A DNA stretch of 5,165 bases from NCBI GenBank assembly GCA_013140935.1, contig JABFSD010000529.1, positions 1 to 5,165 of the forward strand, given 5' to 3'. Within the stretch, counting starts at the first letter, position 1, and every line of letters begins with the position of its first letter. Positions 1-5,135 of this stretch are shown piece after piece. The translations under genes and the position numbers were made by a program. The stretch comes from Acidobacteriota bacterium (GTDB lineage: Bacteria > Acidobacteriota > Blastocatellia > RBC074). Under the pieces are notes generated by a model. That model worked only from the letters and a program-made list of their open reading frames with translations, ran no database searches and was not told where the DNA came from.

Positions 1-250
1 AATTGATCTCGCCCACGATGCGCAGGTTACGTTGCAACAGCAAGTCGTAGTTTTGAAACACCGCGCCATAAAGTGAATTCTCAATCGGCGCGAGACAACG
101 TTGGCACGCGCCCTGTTCAACAGCGGCAAACATCTGCTCGAAGGTTTCGCACGACACGAGTTCTACGTCATTGCCCAACAGCTTGTAAGCCGCGACGCTG
201 CTGAACGAACCGATTTCTCCCTGTAAGGCGACACGCAAACGATTGCTCAT
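1..250 (-). CDS. pheA: Prephenate dehydratase, N-terminal part (runs off the left edge)
   Basis: Prephenate dehydratase converts prephenate to phenylpyruvate, the committed step of phenylalanine synthesis in the cytoplasm. Only the first 83 codons are present. The translation shows the family's opening pattern: RVALQGEIGSFS near residues 6-17, a CETFEQMFAAVEQG stretch near 34-47, and the hallmark PIENS at 55-59, followed by a YDLLL segment at 68-72 and IVGEI at 78-82. These are typical of the PDT domain. No chorismate mutase domain precedes it, so this looks like a monofunctional dehydratase or one with only a C-terminal ACT domain. The TRF catalytic motif and the ACT domain would lie outside the window. 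The ATG at 250 is supported by an AGGAG at 257-261, six bases upstream. The gene sits behind a long leader with attenuator-like features (269-461) and its own promoter (510-538). Confidence 0.92.
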   Translation of the reverse strand, partial: MSNRLRVALQGEIGSFSSVAAYKLLGNDVELVSCETFEQMFAAVEQGACQRCLAPIENSLYGAVFQNYDLLLQRNLRIVGEIN

Positions 251-268
251 AATTGACTCCTGAAATGC

Positions 269-307
269 CGAACGGCTCTTGCTGGTGTTTCCCAGAAGAG
301 CCGTTCG
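269..307 (-). terminator. Strong hairpin in the pheA leader, candidate attenuator terminator
   Basis: Bases 269-280 and 296-307 form a perfect 12-bp stem with arms CGAACGGCTCTT and AAGAGCCGTTCG. After a one-base bulge (281), CTGG/CCAG (282-285 with 292-295) extends it around a 6-base loop. In the pheA transcript it lies between the Phe-rich leader frame and the pheA Shine-Dalgarno, where an attenuator terminator belongs. The odd point is that no U run follows on this strand (next bases GCATTTCAGG), so it is not a canonical intrinsic terminator. It could act through pausing, Rho, or by impeding ribosome loading, since its near edge is about 19 bases from the start codon. The stem is certain from sequence; the role is inference. 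Confidence 0.6.
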
Positions 308-360
308 TTCGATTTCGCTTTTTGTATGCGGCTTAACCCAGCGAACTCACAGCCCCTCTT
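296..360 (-). promoter_or_regulatory. Candidate antiterminator pairing that competes with the pheA leader hairpin
   Basis: On the pheA transcript, bases 360-342 can pair with 311-296. AAGAG (360-356) pairs with CTCTT (300-296), CTGT (352-349) pairs with ACGG (304-301, one G-U), and GTTCG (346-342) pairs with CGAAC (311-307). A 3-base GGG bulge separates the first two blocks, and a tandem G-A mismatch separates the last two. That is 14 pairs in total and it uses the whole 5' arm of the 269-307 hairpin, so the two structures exclude each other. Segment 342-360 lies inside the leader frame just after the Phe/Tyr codons. A ribosome stalled on those codons could leave it free, while one that reaches the stop at 333 would cover it. 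This was found by hand pairing, without an energy calculation. Confidence 0.5.
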
Positions 361-461
361 GCGCTGCTAAAGGTAAAGTAAAAATAAAACGCCACATAAA
401 AGTTCACACACCATTGCCGCATGACAATGAAGCTGGGCGCGTTGGTGAACGATTGACTCAT
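333..461 (-). CDS. Putative pheA leader peptide, Phe/Tyr-rich, 42 residues
   Basis: This small frame runs from ATG at 461 to TAA at 333 inside the pheA leader, about 40 bases after the predicted transcript start. It contains seven Phe in 42 residues. Residues 21-31 read FYVAFYFYFTF, that is five Phe and three Tyr in eleven positions (bases 369-401), all five Phe codons being TTT. This resembles the Phe-rich leader peptides of the E. coli pheA and pheST operons, where a ribosome stalls when charged tRNA-Phe is scarce. The stop is 25 bases before the hairpin at 269-307. Weak points are the lack of a clear Shine-Dalgarno before the ATG and the T-rich tract itself, which gives hydrophobic residues in every frame. 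An internal ATG at codon 14 is another possible start. The genetic position, codon content and competing RNA structures together favour a real leader peptide. Confidence 0.6.
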   Translation of the reverse strand: MSQSFTNAPSFIVMRQWCVNFYVAFYFYFTFSSARGAVSSLG

Positions 462-469
462 AAAAGTTC
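395..469 (-). repeat. Two copies of an 11-bp direct repeat in the pheA leader
   Basis: GAACTTTTATG (reading on the minus strand) occurs at 459-469 and again at 395-405. The first copy ends in the ATG of the putative leader peptide. The second encodes the start of the Phe/Tyr-rich run (NFY) and also contains an out-of-frame ATG. The function is unknown, and chance duplication in AT-rich sequence is possible. Confidence 0.5.
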
Positions 470-509
470 TAAATCTTTTTGCGAGATTGATAACGTTTGA
501 ACGGGGCGC

Positions 510-538
510 ATTATGGTGAGGCTGCCAGAGGGTGTCAA
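510..538 (-). promoter_or_regulatory. Sigma70-type promoter for pheA and its leader
   Basis: Reading on the minus strand, TTGACA (533-538) is a perfect -35 box. It is followed after exactly 17 bases by CATAAT (510-515), a five-of-six match to TATAAT. The transcript would start near 503, giving a leader of about 250 bases before pheA. That is unusually long and consistent with leader-based regulation. The -35 box contains the TGA stop codon (535-537) of the upstream Uma2-type gene, so the two genes abut. Confidence 0.75.
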
Positions 539-1143
539 GACGCGGCTTCTTCGCCCAGTGCCGGGAATTGAATCATTCGATAAATTTCACTGAGCGGTAA
601 GGTCACGCCCAGCGATTCGAGCTTGATGGAACTTTCCAACCCAATCACATCAGCGCGCAGCCATTGATTATCGGGCTGTCTGACGTAGCGCGTTACGTGC
701 GGACGGTCGCGTTCGACCAGCAGGTATTCTTTGAAACTTTCGATGGCTTGATAGACGAGAAACTTTCCTTCGCGGTCATAGTCTTTGGTTGAGGGTGACA
801 ACACTTCGCAAATTAACAGCGGGTTAAGCACCATAGTGATGCCCTTAAAGTCTTCGGTTTGCATTTCGCCACAAATAATCGTGACATCCGGCATGCGAAA
901 AGGCGGCTCAAGTTCGGTTTTAACGGCAAGCCCCTCACTGGCAGTCTGACAGTAGCGGCCTTTCAGAAGACTTCTGAGTTCGCCTGACACGTTAGCCGCA
1001 ATAATGCTGTGGGATGGCTTGCCTACTGCCATCGAAAAAACTTCGCCGTCAAAATACTCAAATCGTTCCTCTGAGTTTTTGAGCAATTCGATATATTCAT
1101 CCATCGTGTATTTGCGTTTCAGTTGGGCTTGTGCGGCAGACAT
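535..1143 (-). CDS. Uma2-family (DUF820) PD-(D/E)XK nuclease-like protein
   Basis: This 202-residue protein matches the Uma2/DUF820 family, whose members have a restriction-endonuclease-like fold. They are often present in many copies in cyanobacteria, Acidobacteria and related groups, and their biological substrate is largely unknown. Visible family features are MDEYIELL near 14-21, YFDGEV at 30-35, a PSH at 43-45, MPDVTI with D86, and the signature CEVLSPST at 112-119 with E113. A DREGK with K127 and the EYLLVE segment at 139-144 follow. D86, E113 and K127 are the likely metal-site residues, so the active site looks intact. The start is set at 1143 because GAGGAG (1151-1156) sits seven bases upstream; longer in-frame starts would overlap the preceding gene. 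It follows the sanA-like gene by 46 bases on the same strand and is probably cotranscribed with it. No antitoxin or modification partner is seen. Confidence 0.88.
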   Translation of the reverse strand: MSAAQAQLKRKYTMDEYIELLKNSEERFEYFDGEVFSMAVGKPSHSIIAANVSGELRSLLKGRYCQTASEGLAVKTELEPPFRMPDVTIICGEMQTEDFKGITMVLNPLLICEVLSPSTKDYDREGKFLVYQAIESFKEYLLVERDRPHVTRYVRQPDNQWLRADVIGLESSIKLESLGVTLPLSEIYRMIQFPALGEEAAS

Positions 1144-1150
1144 CAGGTTT

Positions 1151-1156
1151 CTCCTC
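1151..1156 (-). promoter_or_regulatory. Shine-Dalgarno that fixes the start of the Uma2-type gene
   Basis: GAGGAG on the minus strand lies seven bases before the ATG at 1143. An in-frame ATG at 1158 overlaps this site and has no comparable site of its own, so 1143 is the better start. Confidence 0.8.
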
Positions 1157-1189
1157 ATCGAAATGAACCACCGGCATTTTATCAGCCTG

Positions 1190-1834
1190 TCATCTAATCT
1201 CAATGCGATCACCGGCAACGACGGCGGGTGCGCTGGCATGAATCTCGAAATAGGCTTTTACTTCCGCCGCCCATTCGCGCAGCCCTTGATAGCCCACATC
1301 GCTTTTGAGTTTAATGTCACCAGGAACGCCTACGGCATCGAGGCCGAGTTCGTTGGCGAGATAAAGCGCACGCGACAAATGAAAGCTTTGTGTCACCAGC
1401 ACTGCGCGTTGCAGACCGAAAACCTCTTTGGCGCGTTTACAGGTCTCGTAAGTCGAACGTCCGGCGTAATCCACGATCACGTCCTTTTTGTCTACGGCGT
1501 GGCTCACGAGGTAATCGTGCATGGCTTTGGGTTCGTTGTAACTCGGATGGCGGTTGTCGCCTGAAACCAAAATGCGATCAATCTGTTTGGCGCGATAGAG
1601 TTCAATGGCGGTGTCTACGCGGTCTTCGAGCACGGGGGAAAGTTCGCCGTTGCCGAATACGCTGGCACCGAAAACGACGGCGACGCGGGGCTTGGGCCAT
1701 TCGGCAAGGTTCAGGCGTTCAGGCTGATGGACGATGCGCTGATCGTAACGATGCACTTCGGTATGCACTGCGCCCAGAAAGATCGCAGCAAGCAGACCAA
1801 AGAAAAACAAGGTGAGAAACCAGCGTCGAGCCAT
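1190..1834 (-). CDS. SanA/YdcF-type DUF218 membrane-anchored protein
   Basis: This 214-residue protein belongs to the DUF218 group that includes E. coli SanA, which is linked to envelope permeability and vancomycin exclusion, and YdcF. The biochemical activity is not settled. Residues 5-23 form a single hydrophobic helix after a short basic start (MARRW), giving an N-in anchor with the domain outside the cytoplasm. Family motifs in order are VAVVFGASV (51-59), LEDRVDTAIELY (69-80), ILVSGDN (88-94), NEP (100-102), VDYAGRSTYET (121-131), VTQSFHLSRAL (147-157) and the C-terminal REWAAEVKAYFEI (186-198). The length fits SanA-like proteins. The ATG at 1834 has GGAG (1843-1846) eight bases upstream; a TTG one codon earlier is less likely. 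A promoter at 1876-1905 drives it, and the Uma2-type gene follows. The gene is divergent from queA. Confidence 0.88.
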   Translation of the reverse strand: MARRWFLTLFFFGLLAAIFLGAVHTEVHRYDQRIVHQPERLNLAEWPKPRVAVVFGASVFGNGELSPVLEDRVDTAIELYRAKQIDRILVSGDNRHPSYNEPKAMHDYLVSHAVDKKDVIVDYAGRSTYETCKRAKEVFGLQRAVLVTQSFHLSRALYLANELGLDAVGVPGDIKLKSDVGYQGLREWAAEVKAYFEIHASAPAVVAGDRIEIR

Positions 1835-1875
1835 CAAACAAACTCCGTTGAAACTGTGCTACCGGGGCGAACGGC

Positions 1876-1905
1876 ATCAAACAATTCGCCGCGCGCGTCT
1901 GTCAA
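1876..1905 (-). promoter_or_regulatory. Probable sigma70-type promoter for the sanA-like/Uma2 pair
   Basis: On the minus strand a perfect TTGACA (1900-1905) is followed after 18 bases by TTTGAT (1876-1881), four of six to TATAAT. This predicts a start near 1869 and a short 5' leader of about 35 bases before the ATG at 1834. It lies in the divergent gap with queA. No equally good promoter was found for queA on the plus strand in the same gap. Confidence 0.55.
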
Positions 1906-1925
1906 GCGGGCTTTTCCTTCATTCA

Positions 1926-1975
1926 TTTTTTCATGCTGGCCTTTTTTTCATGCTGGCCTTTTTTCCATGCTGGTA
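1926..1975 (+). repeat. Three tandem copies of a 16-17 bp unit ending in the queA start codon
   Basis: The unit is T6-7, C or CC, ATGCTGG and two more bases. Copies lie at 1926-1941, 1942-1958 and 1959-1975; the first two end in CC, and the third is CCATGCTGGTA and supplies the queA start. The ATGs at 1933, 1950 and 1967 fall in three different frames. The 1933 frame encodes 17 codons, ending at 1986 inside queA. The 1950 frame encodes 8 codons, ending at 1976. No Shine-Dalgarno precedes any of them. Either slippage duplicated the start region, or the copies act as decoy or coupling frames; the sequence alone cannot tell. Confidence 0.85.
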
Positions 1976-3037
1976 AGCGACTTTAACTTTGCCTTGCCCG
2001 ATGAACTCATCGCACAGGCTCCGCTTGAACCGCGCGACGCAGCGCGGATGCTGGTCGTAGACCGCGCAGCGCATAGCTTTCGTAACAGCCAGTTTATTGA
2101 ATTGCCTGCGTTGTTAAATGTGGGCGACGTGCTGGTCGTCAACAACACGCGTGTCTTTCCGGCGCGACTGTTGGGGCATCGCGTATTGCCTGACAGCTTC
2201 ACAGGTGCGCAAATCGAAACCTTGCTGGCGAAACGGCTCGATGCAAACACGAACGAATGGGAAGTCATCGCGCGTCCCGGTCGTGCATTAAAAGTCGGCA
2301 CGCAGGTTGTTTTCGGCAATGGGTTGCTGAAAGGTGAAATCACCGCCGTACTCGACGATGGCAAGCGGCGCATTCGCTTCACCTGCGATGGCGCTTTCAA
2401 CGACATCGTAGATCGCATCGGCAATACCCCGCTGCCGCCTTACATTCAGCGCGAAGCCGACGAACAGCATCGTTTGGACGAGCCGCGCTATCAGACGGTG
2501 TATGCCAAAGAGCGCGGCGCAATTGCCGCGCCGACGGCGGGGATGCATTTCACCGAGCGCGTATTCGCTGAACTCAAAGCGCGCGGCATTCAAATCGTCG
2601 AGATCACGCATCACGTAGGTTACGCGACCTTTCAGCCCATTCGCGTAGCGGAAGTCGAAGCCCATCGCATCGAATCGGAAAGTTATGAAATCAGCGAGGA
2701 GGCGGCGGCGGCGATCAATGCGGCCAAGCTAAACGGTCAGCGCGTGATAGCGGTGGGAACGACTTCTACGCGCGCTTTAGAAAGTGCGGCGGCAAGTGCG
2801 GCAAACGATGACGGCACGGTTCGCGCCGAACGACGCGCGACGGAATTGTTCATCTATCCCGGCTATCGTTATAAACTCGTGGACGGATTGCTGACGAACT
2901 TTCATCTGCCGCAATCTTCGCTGTTGATGCTGGTCGCGGCGCTCGGTGGACGCGAACTGATTTTATCGGCTTATCGTCACGCGGTGACGGAGCGTTATCG
3001 GTTTTATAGTTACGGCGACTGTATGCTGATTCTTTGA
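1967..3037 (+). CDS. queA: S-adenosylmethionine:tRNA ribosyltransferase-isomerase
   Basis: QueA transfers and isomerises the ribosyl part of SAM onto 7-aminomethyl-7-deazaguanine in the anticodon wobble position of tRNAs, giving epoxyqueuosine. The 356-residue length is normal and the protein aligns end to end with the family. It shows [14 protein letters not shown] at 4-17, [10 protein letters not shown] at 59-68, PLPPYI at 155-160, YQTVYA at 175-180, [12 protein letters not shown] at 184-195, [13 protein letters not shown] at 215-227, [10 protein letters not shown] at 264-273, [13 protein letters not shown] at 311-323 and [12 protein letters not shown] at 344-355. The start at 1967 gives the usual N terminus of the family, although no Shine-Dalgarno precedes it and two out-of-frame ATGs lie just upstream in a tandem repeat. 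The GNAT gene begins 4 bases after the stop. No other queuosine gene is in view. Confidence 0.97.
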   Translation: MLVSDFNFALPDELIAQAPLEPRDAARMLVVDRAAHSFRNSQFIELPALLNVGDVLVVNNTRVFPARLLGHRVLPDSFTGAQIETLLAKRLDANTNEWEVIARPGRALKVGTQVVFGNGLLKGEITAVLDDGKRRIRFTCDGAFNDIVDRIGNTPLPPYIQREADEQHRLDEPRYQTVYAKERGAIAAPTAGMHFTERVFAELKARGIQIVEITHHVGYATFQPIRVAEVEAHRIESESYEISEEAAAAINAAKLNGQRVIAVGTTSTRALESAAASAANDDGTVRAERRATELFIYPGYRYKLVDGLLTNFHLPQSSLLMLVAALGGRELILSAYRHAVTERYRFYSYGDCMLIL

Positions 3038-3041
3038 GCGT

Positions 3042-3548
3042 ATGCATTCGACTCCTTTTTTTCACACCGCGTGGCAGCGTCAGTTCAAAGGGGCGCTGAA
3101 GCCACTGACGCTGGCCGACCTGAATGACTTGTGGCATTTGGATTTGCACGTCTTCTTTGACGGCGAGGCTTATGAACGCGAAACCTTTCGTTATCTGTTG
3201 ACCAATCCGCAAGTGATCGCGCGCCAGATCAAAACCGAAGACGGCCAGATGGTCGCCTTCGCCCTTGCCATGATCGAACCCGATGGCGTAGGCCACATCA
3301 CTACGGTCGGCGTCGCCACCGCATACCGCCGCCGCGGACTCGCCCGCCTGGTCTTGCACGAAGTCGAACGCAGCTTTCTGGCGCGCGGCGTGACGACCGT
3401 CCGGCTCGAAGTCAAAACCGATAATCTCTCGGCCCAACGGCTTTATGAACACCTCGGCTACGTTATCGTGCGGCGCGTACCCAGCTATTATTCCAACGGA
3501 GATGACGCTTATTTAATGGTCAGAGCAATTGATTTGCCTGCGTCCTGA
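3042..3548 (+). CDS. GNAT-family N-acetyltransferase, RimI-like
   Basis: This 168-residue protein is a GCN5-related acetyltransferase, using acetyl-CoA to acetylate an amine. The fold runs from about residue 18 ([16 protein letters not shown]) through the acetyl-CoA motif [15 protein letters not shown] at 89-103, where R96-x-x-G99-x-A101 is the pyrophosphate-binding signature. A LEVKTDN segment at 122-128 and the [11 protein letters not shown] motif at 130-140 follow. The ending [17 protein letters not shown] (144-160) resembles RimI/Ard1-type protein N-terminal acetyltransferases, where a conserved YY...(D/E)DA segment closes the domain. RimI is therefore the best guess, with ribosomal protein or other N termini as substrate, but GNAT substrates are hard to predict. 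The ATG at 3042 lies 4 bases after queA and has no good Shine-Dalgarno, so translation is probably coupled to queA. Confidence 0.85.
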   Translation: MHSTPFFHTAWQRQFKGALKPLTLADLNDLWHLDLHVFFDGEAYERETFRYLLTNPQVIARQIKTEDGQMVAFALAMIEPDGVGHITTVGVATAYRRRGLARLVLHEVERSFLARGVTTVRLEVKTDNLSAQRLYEHLGYVIVRRVPSYYSNGDDAYLMVRAIDLPAS

Positions 3549-3729
3549 AAAAGTACAGAAAAAGCAATTTCATCCAAATGTGCGCGATATGGTGTAAGTC
3601 AAAAGATGAGACTTTAGCCTCAGCCGGTACCTTAGCATTTACGATCTAAAGCTAAGCCAAATAATGACTAATATGCTTGGATAGGCGCTTTGTACGGGGC
3701 TGTGGAAAAGATTTTTCCGGCTTCGATAA

Positions 3730-3758
3730 TTGACGGGTAGCTGCTAATCGGTTATAAA
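3730..3758 (+). promoter_or_regulatory. Sigma70-type promoter for the Lys-rich TPR protein
   Basis: TTGACG (3730-3735) is followed after exactly 17 bases by TATAAA (3753-3758). Both boxes match five of six consensus bases. Transcription would start near 3765, giving a 5' leader of about 98 bases before the ATG at 3863. Confidence 0.7.
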
Positions 3759-3790
3759 CGCTCAACTTAGCGACACGGCGGTAAGCAAAA

Positions 3791-3813
3791 CCCACGATTG
3801 GCCCACGATTTGG
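3791..3813 (+). repeat. Tandem repeat of 11-12 bp in the predicted 5' leader
   Basis: CCCACGATTGG (3791-3801) is followed directly by CCCACGATTTGG (3802-3813); the copies differ only by one extra T. They lie downstream of the predicted transcript start and upstream of the ribosome binding site. A protein site, an RNA element or a slippage product are all possible. Confidence 0.6.
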
Positions 3814-3862
3814 AAAAGTATTTCAGCAGTTAATTTTTGAGACGGCAGGTGGAAATTGCACT

Positions 3863-5065
3863 ATGGCAAAACCTTCCAATAAGCCCGCGAAAAGAGGGCA
3901 AGCAAAAGTAAAAGCGGTTTCGGCTTCTCAGGCGAAGCCCGTGGCAAAGGCCACTGTCAAAGTCGCCAAACCTAAGCCGAAAGCTGCGCCTGCCAAGTCG
4001 GCAAAAAAGGCAGCGAAGAATCTGGTGAAGAAACCGGCGAAGAAAGTAGCTGGCACCAAACCTGCAAAGCCGTCCAAACCAGTCGTCGCTGCCAAGCCGA
4101 TCAAGGCGAAACCCAAAGTCGCCGCTAAAGTATCGAAACCTGTTCCGAAAATCGCTGCCAAAAAAGCTGCCAAGCCGGTGAAGCGCGAGAAAAAAGTCCT
4201 CGCTAAAGTCGTAAGCGGGAAAGCGATCCCCAAAGTCGCAGTCAAACCCGTGACAAAAACTGTCGCCAAACCCGTCGCCAAACCCGTTAAAGCTGCGAAA
4301 CCAACCCCCAGGGTAAAAGCTGCGCCGGAGAAAAAAGTCGTTGCGAAACCGCTCGTCTTGCCAGTGCTTGTCACTAAGAGCAAGAAAGAAACAAAAAGCA
4401 GCAAAGCTATCGTGCCGCCCGTAGTCGTAGAGTCTGCGGCAAACCACAAAAAAGTCGTACACGCCAGCAGCAAAGCTCTGGCACGCACGCTGGCGCAATT
4501 GCCGCCGCCGCCGCCGCCGCCGCCAATGTTGCCTGAACCCCAACGCCACATGGTTTCTCCGGCGGCGTTGAAGGCTTTTGAACACGCGGTGAAAGTTTTC
4601 AACCGTCAGCATTATGAAGACGCGAAGAAACTGTTTGAAAGCCTGGAAGAAAAATTCCCGCTCGATGGCGAAGTGATCGGGCGCGCGCAAATTTACTTGC
4701 AGGCCTGCGCCAAGAAACTGGCCGCAGTGGTTCCGGTGCGCCCCGTTACTGCCGATGATCTTTACGATCAGGGCGTACACGCGCTGAACAACGGTGATTA
4801 CGGGCAAGCCCGCAACTTCTTTGAAAAAGCCCTGAAGGTGAATCCCAACGAACCGGATTTTCTCTATTCATTGGCGGCGACGTTGGCGCAGACTGGCGCA
4901 CACGATCAGGCGCTGGATTTCCTGAAGCGTTCCATCGAAATCAAGCCGCGTTATCGCTCGCAGGCCTTTGAAGACAATGACTTTTCCGGCTTGCGCGAAA
5001 ATCGCCAGTTTCAAGAGATGTTAGGACTGACTTCGCCCTTCGAGCGGCTCGAACATCGGCGTTAG
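3863..5065 (+). CDS. TPR protein with a long Lys/Ala/Pro histone-H1-like N-terminal tail
   Basis: This 400-residue protein has two parts. Residues 1 to about 165 are low-complexity KP, AKP and KPVAKP repeats like the tails of histone H1 and bacterial H1-like proteins. Of the first 160 residues 47 are Lys and only two (E109, E156) are acidic, so the tail should be disordered and strongly positive. A linker to about 210 and eight prolines (214-221) lead into a helical domain. A TPR-like unit spans about 233-266 ([25 protein letters not shown]), and two clearer TPRs span about 297-330 and 331-364. The ending ([20 protein letters not shown]) is common after TPRs in such proteins. There is no signal peptide or membrane helix. 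AGGTGGA (3847-3853) supports the start. Binding of the tail to DNA, RNA or another polyanion with the TPRs docking a partner is inference; no specific function is known to me. Confidence 0.85.
   Translation: MAKPSNKPAKRGQAKVKAVSASQAKPVAKATVKVAKPKPKAAPAKSAKKAAKNLVKKPAKKVAGTKPAKPSKPVVAAKPIKAKPKVAAKVSKPVPKIAAKKAAKPVKREKKVLAKVVSGKAIPKVAVKPVTKTVAKPVAKPVKAAKPTPRVKAAPEKKVVAKPLVLPVLVTKSKKETKSSKAIVPPVVVESAANHKKVVHASSKALARTLAQLPPPPPPPPMLPEPQRHMVSPAALKAFEHAVKVFNRQHYEDAKKLFESLEEKFPLDGEVIGRAQIYLQACAKKLAAVVPVRPVTADDLYDQGVHALNNGDYGQARNFFEKALKVNPNEPDFLYSLAATLAQTGAHDQALDFLKRSIEIKPRYRSQAFEDNDFSGLRENRQFQEMLGLTSPFERLEHRR
4502..4525 (+). repeat. (CCG)7 trinucleotide repeat encoding a proline run
   Basis: Seven CCG codons and one CCA encode eight successive prolines (residues 214-221), between the basic tail and the TPR domain. 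Proline runs of this length usually stall ribosomes unless EF-P is present. The repeat may vary in copy number by slippage, which would keep the frame. Confidence 0.9.
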
Positions 5066-5090
5066 TCATTCATCGCAAACCAAAACCACG

Positions 5091-5124
5091 AGGCCACTTG
5101 CTATGCACGTGGCCTTTTCTATTT
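5091..5124 (+). terminator. Intrinsic terminator after the Lys-rich TPR gene
   Basis: AGGCCAC (5091-5097) pairs with GTGGCCT (5109-5115). After one T-C mismatch the stem continues with TGC/GCA (5099-5101 with 5105-5107) around a TAT loop. The stem runs straight into TTTT, C, TATTT. It lies 25 bases after the TAG of the preceding gene, as expected for a Rho-independent terminator. Confidence 0.85.
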
Positions 5125-5135
5125 GGAGAAAAATC

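Larger units (their letters stand above)
3549..3862 (+). other. Gene-free region with short inverted repeats, promoter and leader of the Lys-rich TPR gene
   Basis: No convincing reading frame or RNA gene was found in these 314 bases, which are more AT-rich than their surroundings. Two alternative weak hairpins share bases here: CTTTAG/CTAAAG (3612-3617 with 3646-3651) and CTTAGC/GCTAAG (3631-3636 with 3651-3656). Neither has a U run, so termination of the queA transcript here is not shown. A small hairpin GGAAAA/TTTTCC with a 3-base loop lies at 3704-3718. The second half carries a promoter (3730-3758), a tandem repeat (3791-3813) and the ribosome binding site of the next gene. Confidence 0.6.

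Noticed and set aside
269..325. The same hairpin read as a plus-strand terminator, since a T-rich stretch follows at 308-323
   Set aside because: No plus-strand gene lies upstream to be terminated, and the T stretch is interrupted by C, G and A. Its position in the pheA leader explains it better.
347..397. A 16-codon frame on the minus strand starting in the second 11-bp repeat
   Set aside because: It has no Shine-Dalgarno and no amino acid bias relevant to pheA. It is probably a by-product of the repeat.
367..414. A 15-codon Leu-rich frame on the minus strand (MVCELLCGVLFLLYL) as the leader peptide
   Set aside because: It uses another frame of the same T-rich tract. Leucine is not the product of the downstream pathway, and there is no ribosome binding site. 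The Phe/Tyr frame matches pheA.
279..500. A 73-codon frame on the plus strand across the pheA leader
   Set aside because: It has no recognisable domain and no ribosome binding site. It lies antisense to the leader peptide and the hairpin, which explain this region better.
535..1239. Start of the Uma2-type gene at 1239, giving 32 more residues
   Set aside because: The extension would overlap the sanA-like gene, does not resemble the family, and ignores the strong GAGGAG just before the ATG at 1143.
1004..1564. A 186-codon plus-strand frame across the Uma2/sanA-like junction
   Set aside because: It is antisense to two well-recognised genes and shows no family features.
2850..3452. A 200-codon minus-strand frame across the queA/GNAT junction
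   Set aside because: It is antisense to two clear protein families and has no recognisable motifs.
3704..3718. GGAAAA/TTTTCC hairpin as the terminator of the queA-GNAT transcript
   Set aside because: The stem is short and AT-rich, has no U run after it, and lies about 155 bases beyond the GNAT stop.
3863..4360. Repeated AAACCCGTCGCCAAA-like DNA as a possible CRISPR or mobile repeat
   Set aside because: The repetition follows codon triplets of Lys, Pro, Ala and Val in an open frame and has no regular spacers. It is a coding low-complexity region.
3830..4807. Long minus-strand frames (325 and 224 codons) opposite the Lys-rich TPR gene
   Set aside because: Lys/Ala/Pro codon composition leaves few stops on the other strand. 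The products are low-complexity Phe/Arg/Gly or Ala/Thr/Gly strings, and the plus-strand gene has promoter, ribosome binding site, TPRs and terminator.
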